A stretch of 64,000 nucleotides of DNA from the NCBI RefSeq assembly GCF_008041935.1, contig NZ_VKAC01000006.1, forward strand, positions 1 through 64,000, in the 5' to 3' direction. Positions 1 through 9,332 of the stretch are shown piece by piece. A program made the translations under genes and the position numbers. Source of the stretch: Quadrisphaera setariae (lineage in GTDB: Bacteria; Actinomycetota; Actinomycetes; Actinomycetales; Quadrisphaeraceae). A model generated the notes under the pieces. The model searched no databases. It was not told the origin of the DNA and saw only the letters and a program-made list of their open reading frames with translations. How positions within the stretch are numbered: the first letter of the stretch is position 1; every line of letters starts with the position of its first letter.

Positions 1-441
1 CACCGCGGTGTAGGACGCACCCAGCTCCAACGGCTCCTCCGGAGACCAGGACCCATCCCCAGCACCAGCCCCGGTGATCTGCACCCCGTCAGCACCGGTG
101 ACCACCACCGCCTGCAGCTCACCCCCGCTGACCGTGGCCCGCACCACCGGCACCGGAGAGGTCACCCCACCCCCACCCGCCGGCCCAGACGCACCCGCCG
201 AGGCAGACGCACCCGCCGAGGCAGTCCCACCAGCGTCCACACCGTCGACGGCCAACGACACCCGCGCCGCCGGAGCAGCGCTCCTCGACGGCGACGCACC
301 AGCACCAGCACCTGCGCCCGCAGCCCCGTCAGAGCTGGAGGGACCGCAGCCCGCCAGCAGCCCGCCGACGCCGGCCACCCCGCCAGCCACCGCCAGCAGG
401 AACGCCCGACGGCTCGATCCGCCCACCCCCGTGTGCACCAC
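1..441 (-). CDS. Tat-type lipoprotein, probable L,D-transpeptidase N-terminus (partial)
   Basis: This is the first ~147 residues of a minus-strand gene that runs off the left edge of the window. After a GTG start it has a twin-arginine motif (SSRRAFLL, about residues 9-16), a hydrophobic stretch and a lipobox LLAGC, so it should be exported by Tat and lipid-anchored outside the membrane. A long Ala/Gly/Ser linker follows, then a beta-type segment with WSPEEPLELGASYTAV, which resembles the Ig-like repeats in front of the catalytic domain of actinobacterial L,D-transpeptidases (3-3 peptidoglycan cross-linking). The catalytic YkuD domain with its Cys would lie outside the window, so the enzyme call is inference. 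A second GTG directly follows the first and could be the true start. The linker contains an 18-bp perfect tandem duplication. Confidence 0.6.
   Translation of the reverse strand, partial: MVHTGVGGSSRRAFLLAVAGGVAGVGGLLAGCGPSSSDGAAGAGAGAGASPSRSAAPAARVSLAVDGVDAGGTASAGASASAGASGPAGGGGVTSPVPVVRATVSGGELQAVVVTGADGVQITGAGAGDGSWSPEEPLELGASYTAV
188..223. repeat. 18-bp perfect tandem duplication in lipoprotein linker
   Basis: The 18-mer GACGCACCCGCCGAGGCA occurs twice head to tail (188-205 and 206-223). On the minus strand it encodes repeated Ser-Ala-Gly-Ala residues of the flexible linker, so it probably arose by replication slippage and is length-variable without harming the protein. Confidence 0.85.
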
Positions 442-525
442 GCTCGTAGCGTAGGTCGGCGAGGTCCGCCACCTGGGCGCTTCGCGCCGAGCGCCGCCAG
501 TCGCTCCGAGCTCGCGCACGCGGCG

Positions 526-1311
526 TCACCGCCCCGCGACGACGGGGTCCACCACGAGGAGGACGACGGACGAGGACGCACAGCCGGTCAGCCCGTCCGC
601 GGGCACGAACGCCGACGCGGTCTGGTCCGGTGGGTAGACCCGCAGCCCCTTCGCGGCCTGGGGCTGGCACTGGGAGGCGTCGTAGTCACCAGCCTGCGCC
701 ACGCTGAGGTCGGCGTAGGCCGAGGCGCCGGGCCCCAACCGGACGAGTGCCGGGGTGCCCTCCCGGGAGGCAGCAGCCCCCAGCTGCTGGCCGGCGTCAC
801 CGGTGACGAGCGAGACACCGGGGTGGCCGTCGAGCGTGCAGGCGGTCGCGCCGCGGTTGGTGAGCTGGATGGTGAAGTGCTGGTGGCCGGCGCTGGCGCC
901 GCCCTCACCGGGCAGCAGCGAGAGGGCCAGGTCCGAGGTGCGGCACGTCGTCGCGGCGCCGCTCCCACCAGCGGTCCCTCCACCCGCTGACGACCCTCCG
1001 CCACCCGAGGAGCCGGACGAGCCGGCCGGGCCGGTGCTCGTGCCAGCGGACTCCGCCGGGCCGCCCGGAGCCCCCGTGGACGTCGTGGCGCTGGACGGAG
1101 CGCCGCTCGACGGGCTCGGGCTGCCGCTGGCGGAGGGCGAGCTGGAGGTGGGGGTGCCGCTGGCAGCCCCCGCGTCCTCGACGCTGCCGGTGAACGAGCA
1201 GCCGGCCAGCGACCCCGCCAGCACGCCGGCGCTGCACGCCGCCACGGCCCACCGCGCGGCGCGCCGCGCTGCTGCACCGCCGGTCGGGCGGTTCGTCGTC
1301 GTCATGGTCAC
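526..1311 (-). CDS. DUF4232 lipoprotein
   Basis: A 261-residue exported protein. The N-terminus has an Arg-rich stretch, a hydrophobic segment and a lipobox (GSLAGC, Cys about residue 38), indicating lipidation. A low-complexity Ser/Thr/Pro/Gly linker (about residues 40-125) precedes a C-terminal domain with Cys pairs, TIQLTNRGATACTLDGHPGV and a late GLTGC. That pattern matches DUF4232, a beta-sandwich domain common in actinobacterial surface lipoproteins and of unknown biochemical role. The start is GTG at 1311 with an ATG two codons later; either is possible. It lies downstream of a two-component system on the same strand, separated by a hairpin and three short repeats, so it may be a target of that system (inference). 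Confidence 0.8.
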   Translation of the reverse strand: MTMTTTNRPTGGAAARRAARWAVAACSAGVLAGSLAGCSFTGSVEDAGAASGTPTSSSPSASGSPSPSSGAPSSATTSTGAPGGPAESAGTSTGPAGSSGSSGGGGSSAGGGTAGGSGAATTCRTSDLALSLLPGEGGASAGHQHFTIQLTNRGATACTLDGHPGVSLVTGDAGQQLGAAASREGTPALVRLGPGASAYADLSVAQAGDYDASQCQPQAAKGLRVYPPDQTASAFVPADGLTGCASSSVVLLVVDPVVAGR

Positions 1312-1336
1312 AGACCCACGGTAGGTCGCTGGGGCA

Positions 1337-1355
1337 ACCGCTGCGGCTCAGCGGT
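1337..1355. terminator. Hairpin after the histidine kinase gene
   Basis: ACCGCTG (1337-1343) and CAGCGGT (1349-1355) form a 7-bp stem with a 5-base loop. It lies between the histidine kinase stop and the DUF4232 start on the same strand. No T-tract follows, as is common in high-GC actinobacteria. Confidence 0.45.
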
Positions 1356-1398
1356 GTGACCGTCCTGACACGTCCCGCACCAGCCCCGTCACACCACG

Positions 1399-1428
1399 CC
1401 GCGAAGGGCCGCGAAGGACCGCGAGGGG
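1399..1428. repeat. Three 10-bp tandem repeats upstream of the DUF4232 gene
   Basis: Three near-identical decamers follow each other: CCGCGAAGGG, CCGCGAAGGA and CCGCGAGGGG. They sit in the intergenic space just past the kinase stop and about 90-115 bp upstream of the DUF4232 start. A ~10-bp period is what an OmpR/PhoB-type dimer or tetramer would need to bind one face of the helix, so this could be an operator for the adjacent response regulator (inference). Confidence 0.45.
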
Positions 1429-1430
1429 CC

Positions 1431-2441
1431 TCAGCCGGGCCCCTGCGCCCCGTCCGCCGCGGGCAGCACGAGCCGCACGGCGGTGCCCCTGCCCACCCTG
1501 CTCTCCACCGACGCCGACCCCCCGTGCCGCTCCGCCACCGCCCTCACCAGCGCCAGGCCGAGACCGCTGCCGGGCACGGCGCGGGTGCGAGGGCTGCGGT
1601 ACAGCTCCTCCCAGACCTGCTCCAGCTCCTCGGCGGCGATGCCGGGGCCGGTGTCGGCCACCTCGAGCACCACGTCACGGCCGGAGTGGCGGGCCCGCAC
1701 CTCGACGGTCCCGTCGGGCGGGGTGTACTTCACGGCGTTGTCGAGGAGGTTGACCACCGCCAGCTCGAGCACGTCGTGATCTCCCAGCACCGGCGGCAGC
1801 GGCCACGGGGCCCGCGGCAGGTCGAGGTGCACCGACGGGCCCCGCGGCGACTGCACCACCGACACGGCGTCGGCCAGGAGCGGTGCCAGGTCCACCGGAG
1901 AGCGCTCCAGGACCCCGGAGCGCACGTCGGCTATCTTGCGCAGGTCCCCGGTGAGGCGGCTCAGCCGTACGGCCTGCTCCTCGATGCTCGCCAGCGCCGC
2001 AGCCGTGCCGTCGTCGTCGCCCGGGCCGCGGCCCTCCGGACCGACGGCGACCCGGGTGCTGGAGAGGTTGGCGACGGCGGCGCGCATCGCGGTCAGCGGG
2101 TTCTTCAACTCGTGGTCGAGGCGCGAGAGCAGCAGCCGGCGCTCCTCGGCCGCCGCCGAGACCAGCTCGGCCGCGCGCCGGTGGGCCACCGCGTCACGGC
2201 GGGCGAGCAGCGCGAGCACCCCGAGCGCCAGCACGGTCGGGACGGCCCCGGCGGCGAGGAACCAGTCGTGCGGCTGCGCGCTCAGCGCCACGCGCACCCG
2301 CGCGTCGGGGAGCCCGCCCGTCGCAGCCACCGCCGCGAGCGCCGCGCCCGCCGCCAGCGGGAGGAGGGCGACGACGACGGCGAGCGCCCACCGCAGCCTG
2401 CTGCGGCGCTGGACGCCCGCGCGGTCAGGCGGGTTCGACAC
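1431..2441 (-). CDS. Membrane sensor histidine kinase
   Basis: A 336-residue HisKA/HATPase_c kinase. Two predicted membrane segments (about residues 17-40 and 61-80) enclose only a ~20-residue external loop, so sensing is probably membrane-borne or by an associated protein. The H-box DHELKNPLTAM carries the phosphoacceptor His110. The N-box NLLDNAVKY (about 231-239), G1 box DTGPGI (263-268) and G2 box GSGLGLAL (291-298) are intact, so it should be an active autokinase. It overlaps the upstream response regulator by 17 bp, which fixes them as one translationally coupled pair. The signal is unknown. Confidence 0.9.
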   Translation of the reverse strand: MSNPPDRAGVQRRSRLRWALAVVVALLPLAAGAALAAVAATGGLPDARVRVALSAQPHDWFLAAGAVPTVLALGVLALLARRDAVAHRRAAELVSAAAEERRLLLSRLDHELKNPLTAMRAAVANLSSTRVAVGPEGRGPGDDDGTAAALASIEEQAVRLSRLTGDLRKIADVRSGVLERSPVDLAPLLADAVSVVQSPRGPSVHLDLPRAPWPLPPVLGDHDVLELAVVNLLDNAVKYTPPDGTVEVRARHSGRDVVLEVADTGPGIAAEELEQVWEELYRSPRTRAVPGSGLGLALVRAVAERHGGSASVESRVGRGTAVRLVLPAADGAQGPG

Positions 2442-3132
2442 GGGCGGCGAAGCGGTACCCGGAGCCCGGTGCGGTGACGATCATCGCCGGGTCGGAGGAG
2501 TCGGACTCGAGCACGCGGCGCAGCTCGGCCACGCGCGTGTCCACGGAGCGGGTGCTGGTGGCGTACGACCAGCCCCACACGGCCTCGAGCAGCCGCTCGC
2601 GGGTGAGCACCTCGTCAGGGTGGGTCATGAGGTAGGCCAGCAGCGTGGTGGCGCGCGGGGTGAGCACCACCTCCCTGCCGTCGCGGGTGACCCGCTGGGA
2701 CGCCCGGTCGAGCACGACCTCCCCGCTGCGCAGCCGCTGGGCGCTGGCGAGGCCGGCCTGGGCGGCGTCCCCGCCGCGGCGCAGCACGGCCCGGACCCGG
2801 GCGATGAGCTCGTAGGGGTCGAAGGGCTTGTTGAGGTAGTCGTCGGCGCCCTCCTCCAGCGCCATAGCGCGCTCGGAGGACTCCCCCACCTGCGTCAGCA
2901 GGATGATCGGCGTGGTGCGACCCTCGGAGCGGGCGGTGCGCAGCACCTCCCGGCCGTCGGTGCCGGGGAGCATGACGTCGAGCACCACCAGGTCGTAGCC
3001 GCCCGCGCGGATCCTCGACAGCGCGCTGTCCCCGTCGGCGGCGACGTCCACGGTGAACCCCGACCGCCGCAGCAGCGGCGCGAGGTTGTCGGTGATGGCG
3101 GGCTCGTCGTCGACGAGCAGCAGCGCGACCAC
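2425..3132 (-). CDS. OmpR/PhoB-family response regulator
   Basis: A 235-residue regulator with an N-terminal receiver domain (about 1-120) and a C-terminal winged-helix DNA-binding domain (about 140-232). The acidic pocket (DDE at 8-10), phospho-acceptor Asp52 in LDVMLPG and conserved Lys102 (NKPFDPYEL) are all present. The C-terminal half has the OmpR-type stretch LTRERLLEAVWG and ends SGYRFAARVEPA, typical of the wing. It is transcribed with the downstream kinase, its likely partner, and starts 18 bp after the rhodanese stop. Candidate binding repeats lie beyond the kinase at 1399-1428. Confidence 0.92.
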   Translation of the reverse strand: MVALLLVDDEPAITDNLAPLLRRSGFTVDVAADGDSALSRIRAGGYDLVVLDVMLPGTDGREVLRTARSEGRTTPIILLTQVGESSERAMALEEGADDYLNKPFDPYELIARVRAVLRRGGDAAQAGLASAQRLRSGEVVLDRASQRVTRDGREVVLTPRATTLLAYLMTHPDEVLTRERLLEAVWGWSYATSTRSVDTRVAELRRVLESDSSDPAMIVTAPGSGYRFAARVEPA

Positions 3133-3150
3133 CGGCGGTGCCCCGGGCCG

Positions 3151-3480
3151 TCAGATGACGCGGGGCTCGCTGCCGTCCTCGGAGACCACCGGGCGGCCGG
3201 CGTCCTGCCAGGCGCCCATGCCGCCGTCGACCACCACCGCGTCGTAGCCGTTCTCCTGCAGCCAGGCCGCGGCGCGGGCGGCGCGGCCACCGGCGCGGCA
3301 GAGCACCTGCAGCTCGGCGTCTGCGGGGAGCTCGCCCAGGCGGGAGGGCAGGTCGCCGAGCGGCACGTGGAGGGCCCCGGGCGCGTGGCCGGCGTCCCAC
3401 TCGTCCTGCTCGCGGACGTCCAGCAGCACGGCGCCGTCCGGCACCTGGTCGGCGGTCACCACGGGGGCGGGCTCGGTCAT
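3151..3480 (-). CDS. Single-domain rhodanese
   Basis: A 109-residue, one-domain rhodanese-like protein with no signal peptide, hence cytoplasmic. The opening LLDVREQDEWDAGHAPGA is the standard rhodanese strand and helix. The active-site loop CRAGGRA places the catalytic Cys at residue 61, so it should form a persulfide and transfer sulfane sulfur. The closing YDAVVVDGGMGAW is also typical. Its start overlaps the stop of the CBS-domain membrane protein by 4 bp (ATGA), so it is co-translated with that gene. The physiological sulfur acceptor cannot be read from the sequence. Confidence 0.9.
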   Translation of the reverse strand: MTEPAPVVTADQVPDGAVLLDVREQDEWDAGHAPGALHVPLGDLPSRLGELPADAELQVLCRAGGRAARAAAWLQENGYDAVVVDGGMGAWQDAGRPVVSEDGSEPRVI

Positions 3481-4838
3481 GCGGGGCTCCTCGTCGGCTC
3501 GGGCTGGTCGTCGTCGGCGCTGTCGGGGGTGTCAGCGGTTCCGGGCCCATCCTGCGCCAGCGGCTCCACGCGGATGCGGGAGGGGCGGCGGCCGTCCACC
3601 TCCACCACGGTGAACAGGTGCCTGAGGTCGCGGACCTCGTCCCCGAGACCCGGCAGGCGGCCCAGGGACGTCATGACGAAGCCCGCGAGGGTCTCGTAGG
3701 GCCCCTCGGGCAGCTCGACGCCGGTGGCCTCCTCCACCTCGTCGCGGTGGAGCAGACCGTCGAGCTCCACCGGGCCGGTGGCGGCGGTGGACCAGCGGGG
3801 CTCGCCGGCGTGGGGGTCGTACTCGTCCTCGATCTCGCCGACCAGCTCCTCCACGAGGTCCTCGAGGGTGACGATGCCGTCGGTGCCCCCGTACTCGTCG
3901 ACGACCACGGCCAGGTGGCGGCCGCTGCGGCGCATCTCGGTGAGCGAGGGCAGGAGGGTCTTGCTGCCCGGCAGCAGCGCCACGGGGCGCACGAGGTCGG
4001 CCACCGAGCCGTGCTGGCCGCGGTGCGCGGCGGTGAGCAGGTCGCGCACGTGCACGAAGCCCAGGACGTCGTCGGAGGACTCCCCGGTGACGGGGTAGCG
4101 GGAGTGCGGCTGGTCCTCCACCACGGTGACGGCCTCCTCGAGGTCGAGGTCGGCGGCGAGGAAGGCGACCTCGGTGCGCGGCACCATCACCTCCGACAGG
4201 CGGCGGTCGGCGGCGTCGAAGACGTCGGCCACGATGCGGCGCTCGGTCTCGTCGAGCTGCTCGTGGGTGGAGACCATGTCGCGCAGCTCCTCCTCCGTCA
4301 CCTCCTCGCGGGAGGCCTTCGGGTCGAGCCCGACGAGGCGGCCGACCGCGTCGGTCGAGCGGCCCAGCAGCCAGACGACCGGCGTGGTCACGGCGGCGAT
4401 CCTGTCGAGGATCGGCGCCACGAACAGCGAGACGCCCTCGGAGCGCTGCAGCGCCAGGCGCTTGGGCACCAGCTCGCCGAGCACCAGCGACACGTACGTG
4501 ACCAGCGCGGTCACCACGACGAGGGCCACCAGGTCGGCCACGCCCTGCGACAGCCCCAGCGACACCAGCCACGGGGCGACGACGACGGCGATCTGGCTGC
4601 CGCCGAACGCCGAGGCGAGGAAGCCCGACAGCGTCACGCCGATCTGCACCGCGGACAGGAACCGGTTGGTGTCCCCGGTGAGCCGCTCCACGGCGGCGCC
4701 CCGACCGCCCTTGGCGGCCATGGCCCGCACCTGGCTCTCGCGCAGCGAGACGACGGCCAGCTCCGAGCAGGAGAAGAACCCGCCGATGAGCACCAGGACG
4801 ACGACGACGGTGACGTTCAGGAGCAAGCCGGGTTCCAC
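3477..4838 (-). CDS. CNNM/CorC-type CBS-domain membrane protein (hemolysin family)
   Basis: About 453 residues from the GTG at 4838. Longer in-frame starts would run into the next gene, and the protein begins naturally with VEPGLLLNVTVVV. The N-terminal DUF21 part has about four membrane segments, including the family stretch GGFFSCSELAVVSLRESQV. Two CBS domains follow (around VMVPRTEVAFLAADLDLEEA and VVVDEYGGTDGIVTLEDLVE), then a CorC_HlyC C-terminal domain. Relatives act in Mg2+/Co2+ efflux or tolerance despite the historical name hemolysin. It sits between the DNA glycosylase and the rhodanese on the same strand and ends in a short acidic, Pro-rich tail. Confidence 0.88.
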   Translation of the reverse strand: MEPGLLLNVTVVVVLVLIGGFFSCSELAVVSLRESQVRAMAAKGGRGAAVERLTGDTNRFLSAVQIGVTLSGFLASAFGGSQIAVVVAPWLVSLGLSQGVADLVALVVVTALVTYVSLVLGELVPKRLALQRSEGVSLFVAPILDRIAAVTTPVVWLLGRSTDAVGRLVGLDPKASREEVTEEELRDMVSTHEQLDETERRIVADVFDAADRRLSEVMVPRTEVAFLAADLDLEEAVTVVEDQPHSRYPVTGESSDDVLGFVHVRDLLTAAHRGQHGSVADLVRPVALLPGSKTLLPSLTEMRRSGRHLAVVVDEYGGTDGIVTLEDLVEELVGEIEDEYDPHAGEPRWSTAATGPVELDGLLHRDEVEEATGVELPEGPYETLAGFVMTSLGRLPGLGDEVRDLRHLFTVVEVDGRRPSRIRVEPLAQDGPGTADTPDSADDDQPEPTRSPA

Positions 4839-4898
4839 GCCGTCCAGTCTGGTGCAGGTGGCGGGTGCGGACCCGTCGGCCGTCACCCGTCCAGGAGG

Positions 4899-4918
4899 CC
4901 CCCACCGCTGCGTGGGGG
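4899..4918. terminator. Hairpin between DNA glycosylase and CBS-domain gene
   Basis: CCCCCAC (4899-4905) pairs with GTGGGGG (4912-4918) around a 6-base loop in the 115-bp gap downstream of the glycosylase stop. It is a plausible terminator or attenuator separating it from the CBS-domain gene. Confidence 0.5.
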
Positions 4919-4953
4919 GACCTGCGGTCGAGGAGCGCGGAGCGCTGGGAGGG

Positions 4954-5850
4954 TCAGCGCAGGAACTTGGACGTCCGCCGGTCGGCCAGCACCTGGCCGC
5001 CGGTCTGGCAGGTGGCGCAGTACTGGAGCGAGCGGTCGGCGAACGACACCTCCCGCACCACGTCACCGCACACCGGGCAGGTCTCGCCCGTGCGGCCGTG
5101 CACCCTCATCCCGGCGCGCTTGGCGTCCTTGAGCTGGCTCGCCGGCTTGCCCGCTGCCGCGGCGACCGCCGATGCGAGCACGTCCTTCAGGGACGCGTGC
5201 AGGCGGGAGACCTGGTCGTCGTCGAGCTTGCCGGAGATCGCGAACGGCGAGATGCGCGCGGCGTGCAGCACCTCGTCGGAGTAGGCGTTGCCCACCCCCG
5301 CGAGCACCGACTGCTCGCGCAGCAGCCCCTTCACCTGCTGGCGCGACCCTGTGAGCAGGGCCTGCAGCACCGACAGGTCGAAGGAGTCGTCCATCGGGTC
5401 CGGCCCGAGGGAGGCGATGGCCGGCACCTGCCGCGGGTCGCGGACCACGTGGACCGCCAGCCGCTTCTGGGTCCCCTGCTCGGTGAGGTCGAACCCCGGC
5501 CGTCCCTCCCCGCCGTCGTCGAGGAGCACCCGCAGCGCGAGCGGGCTCTTGCCGGGCCGCACGGGGGTGGTGGGCAGCTGCTCGGACCAGCGCAGCCACC
5601 CGGCGCGCGACAGGTGGACGACCAGGTGCAGGCCGTCCAGGTCGAGGTCGAGCCACTTGCCGTGCCGGCTGACGCCCGTCACCGGCAGGCCCGCCAGCGC
5701 GGACGGCGGCGGGTCGAAGGTCTTCAGCACGTTGATGGCACCGACGCCCACCTCGGCGACGACGGCGGCGCCGCCCTCGGCGGCGGGGCGCTCCACCAGG
5801 CGCTGGCGCAGGAATCCGGCCAGGGCCTCGACCTCGGGCAGCTCGGGCAC
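4954..5850 (-). CDS. Fpg/Nei-family DNA glycosylase/AP lyase
   Basis: A 298-residue base-excision repair enzyme that removes oxidised bases and nicks the strand. The start at GTG 5850 is set by the invariant N-terminus PELPEVEAL: after Met removal the Pro is the catalytic nucleophile and Glu3 the general acid. The conserved lysine loop SRHGKWLDL (Lys65) follows. The middle H2TH region includes GVGNAYSDEVLHAA. The C-terminal zinc finger shows CPVCGD and CATCQTGG with the terminal DNA-contacting Arg region ADRRTSKFLR. Whether it prefers 8-oxoguanine (Fpg) or oxidised pyrimidines (Nei) cannot be settled from motifs alone. It is divergent from the DHA2 exporter. Confidence 0.88.
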   Translation of the reverse strand: MPELPEVEALAGFLRQRLVERPAAEGGAAVVAEVGVGAINVLKTFDPPPSALAGLPVTGVSRHGKWLDLDLDGLHLVVHLSRAGWLRWSEQLPTTPVRPGKSPLALRVLLDDGGEGRPGFDLTEQGTQKRLAVHVVRDPRQVPAIASLGPDPMDDSFDLSVLQALLTGSRQQVKGLLREQSVLAGVGNAYSDEVLHAARISPFAISGKLDDDQVSRLHASLKDVLASAVAAAAGKPASQLKDAKRAGMRVHGRTGETCPVCGDVVREVSFADRSLQYCATCQTGGQVLADRRTSKFLR

Positions 5851-5917
5851 GTCGCCAGCGTGGCAGCGGATGGGCGTGAGCACGCGCTCTGGCGGCCGAG
5901 CGAGGACCATCGTCACC

Positions 5918-7390
5918 GTGCCGGACCAGCGAACCCCCTCCGCCGGTCACGACGACGACGAGCGCGCCCGCCCGGCGGACCGCAGCGGGGTGGCGCTGGC
6001 CTCGCCGACGGGGCGCGCGGTGCTGGTGGCGAGCACGGCCGGCTCCGCGGTGGCGTTCCTGGACGCGCAGGTGGTGTCGATCGCGCTGCCGAGCATCGGG
6101 CGGGACCTGCGCGCCGAGCTGGGCGTCCTGCAGTGGACGGTCAACGCGTACACGCTGAGCCTGGCGGCGCTGGTGCTGCTCGGCGGGGCGCTGGGCGACC
6201 GGTGGGGACGGCGCCGGGTGTTCGTGGTGGGCGTCGTCTGGTTCGCGGTCACCTCGGCGGCCTGCGCGCTCGCGCCCACCGCCGAGGTGCTCGTGGGCGC
6301 CCGTGCGCTCCAGGGCGTGGGCGCCGCCCTGCTGACGCCCATGTCCCTGGCGCTGCTGCAGACCGTGCTGCGGCGCGAGGACCGCGCTCGCGCCATCGGG
6401 CTGTGGTCGGGCGCCACCACGCTGGCCACCGTGGCCGCACCCGTCGTGGGCGGGGCGCTCGTGGCCCTCGACTGGCGCCTGGTGTTCGCGCTGAACCTCC
6501 CGGTGGCCGCGCTCGCCGTCGCCCTGGCCCGGAAGGTGCCCGACACCCGGGACGGAGCCGCCCGCACGCACCGCCTGGACCTGCCCGGTGCCGCGCTGGG
6601 CGCCGCGGCGCTCGCGGGGCTGACGTGGGCGCTGACGCGGGCCGGGGAGGTGCCGGACCCAGCGTCCGACGCGGCGGTGCTCGGCGCCGGGGCGGCAGCC
6701 GCGGCGCTGGCGGTGGGGTTCGTGGTGCGGGAGCGGCGGGCGGCCTTCCCCGTGGTGCCGCCGTCGCTGTTCGCCGACCGCACCTTCACGGCCGCCAACG
6801 GCTTCACGCTGCTCGTGTACGCGGCGCTGTCGGGGATGCAGCTGCTGCTGGTGCTCCAGCTGCAGGTGTCGCTGGGGTGGACGGCGCTGCAGGCGGGGCT
6901 GGCGTCGTTGCCGTCGTCGCTGCTGCTCGGGCTGCTCTCGGGTCGTGCGGGGGCGCTGGGGCAGCGGTACGGGGTGCGCTCGATGCTCACCGCCGGTGCG
7001 GCCACGGGGGCAGCGGGCCTGGTGCTCCTGTCAGGAGCCTCTCCGGGTGACGCCTACGCCACCGCGGTGCTGCCCGGGGTGCTGGTGATGGGCCTGGGCT
7101 TCGCGGCGTTCGTGGCGCCGCTGACCGCCGGGGTGCTGGCGGCCGCGCCGGGAGAGCTGGCGGGCGCGGCCTCCGGGGTCAACAACGCCGTGGCGCGCAC
7201 CGCGGGCCTGCTCGCCGTGGCCGCCCTGCCCGCCGTGGTGGGCCTGTCGGGCACCGCGTACACCGACCCGGCGCTGCTGGTACCGGCGTTCCGCACGGGG
7301 ATGCTCGTGTGCGCTGCCCTGGTGGCGGCCGGAGCGCTCCTGGCCCTGCTCGCCCTGCCGCGCGCCGGAGCCGCTGCTGCGCGACAGTGA
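5918..7390 (+). CDS. DHA2-family (14-TMS) MFS drug exporter
   Basis: About 490 residues from GTG 5918, with a second candidate GTG at 5990. It is rich in membrane segments and shows MFS signatures: motif A-like LGDRWGRRRVFVVG between early helices and ALQGVGAALLTPMSLALL. AVVG-type antiporter motif C appears as ATVAAPVVGGALV. Length and spacing fit the 14-helix drug:H+ antiporter subgroup (EmrB/QacA/LfrA-like), which exports cationic or hydrophobic drugs and some metabolites using the proton gradient. It is divergent from the glycosylase gene and is followed 4 bp later by the PspC gene. No TetR-type regulator is adjacent, so its inducer is unknown. Confidence 0.85.
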   Translation: MPDQRTPSAGHDDDERARPADRSGVALASPTGRAVLVASTAGSAVAFLDAQVVSIALPSIGRDLRAELGVLQWTVNAYTLSLAALVLLGGALGDRWGRRRVFVVGVVWFAVTSAACALAPTAEVLVGARALQGVGAALLTPMSLALLQTVLRREDRARAIGLWSGATTLATVAAPVVGGALVALDWRLVFALNLPVAALAVALARKVPDTRDGAARTHRLDLPGAALGAAALAGLTWALTRAGEVPDPASDAAVLGAGAAAAALAVGFVVRERRAAFPVVPPSLFADRTFTAANGFTLLVYAALSGMQLLLVLQLQVSLGWTALQAGLASLPSSLLLGLLSGRAGALGQRYGVRSMLTAGAATGAAGLVLLSGASPGDAYATAVLPGVLVMGLGFAAFVAPLTAGVLAAAPGELAGAASGVNNAVARTAGLLAVAALPAVVGLSGTAYTDPALLVPAFRTGMLVCAALVAAGALLALLALPRAGAAAARQ

Positions 7391-7394
7391 TCGC

Positions 7395-7586
7395 ATGGCT
7401 GCTCCCGGAGGACTGGTCCGCCCTCGCAACGGCAAGATCATCGCTGGTGTCTGCGCCGGCCTGGCCCGGCGGTGGGGCATGAGCCCGACGCTGCTGCGCC
7501 TGCTGGCCGTGCTCTCCTGCCTGCTGCCGGGGCCGCAGTTCATCGCCTACATCGTCATGTGGGTCGTGATCCCCAAGGAGCGGTAG
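7395..7586 (+). CDS. Small PspC-domain membrane protein
   Basis: A 63-residue protein that is essentially a lone PspC domain. The signature runs RPRNGKIIAGVCAGLARRWG, then a helix and one hydrophobic segment ending YIVMWVVIPKER. PspC-like proteins sit in the cytoplasmic membrane and take part in envelope-stress responses, though no pspA or pspB is nearby. It begins 4 bp after the exporter stop and may be translated from the same transcript. Confidence 0.85.
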   Translation: MAAPGGLVRPRNGKIIAGVCAGLARRWGMSPTLLRLLAVLSCLLPGPQFIAYIVMWVVIPKER

Positions 7587-7637
7587 CCCCTCGCGCGGAG
7601 GTCCACGCGTTGCGCCGCGCCGGGCGCGCGCGGTGGG

Positions 7638-9308
<1,671 letters not shown>

Positions 9309-9332
9309 TCCCTCCGCCTGGGAGGATCAGGC

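Noticed and set aside
3477..5066. Longer start (529 residues) for the CBS-domain membrane protein
   Set aside because: It would run into the DNA glycosylase gene and add a Pro/Arg-rich stretch without homology; the family N-terminus begins at the GTG at 4838.
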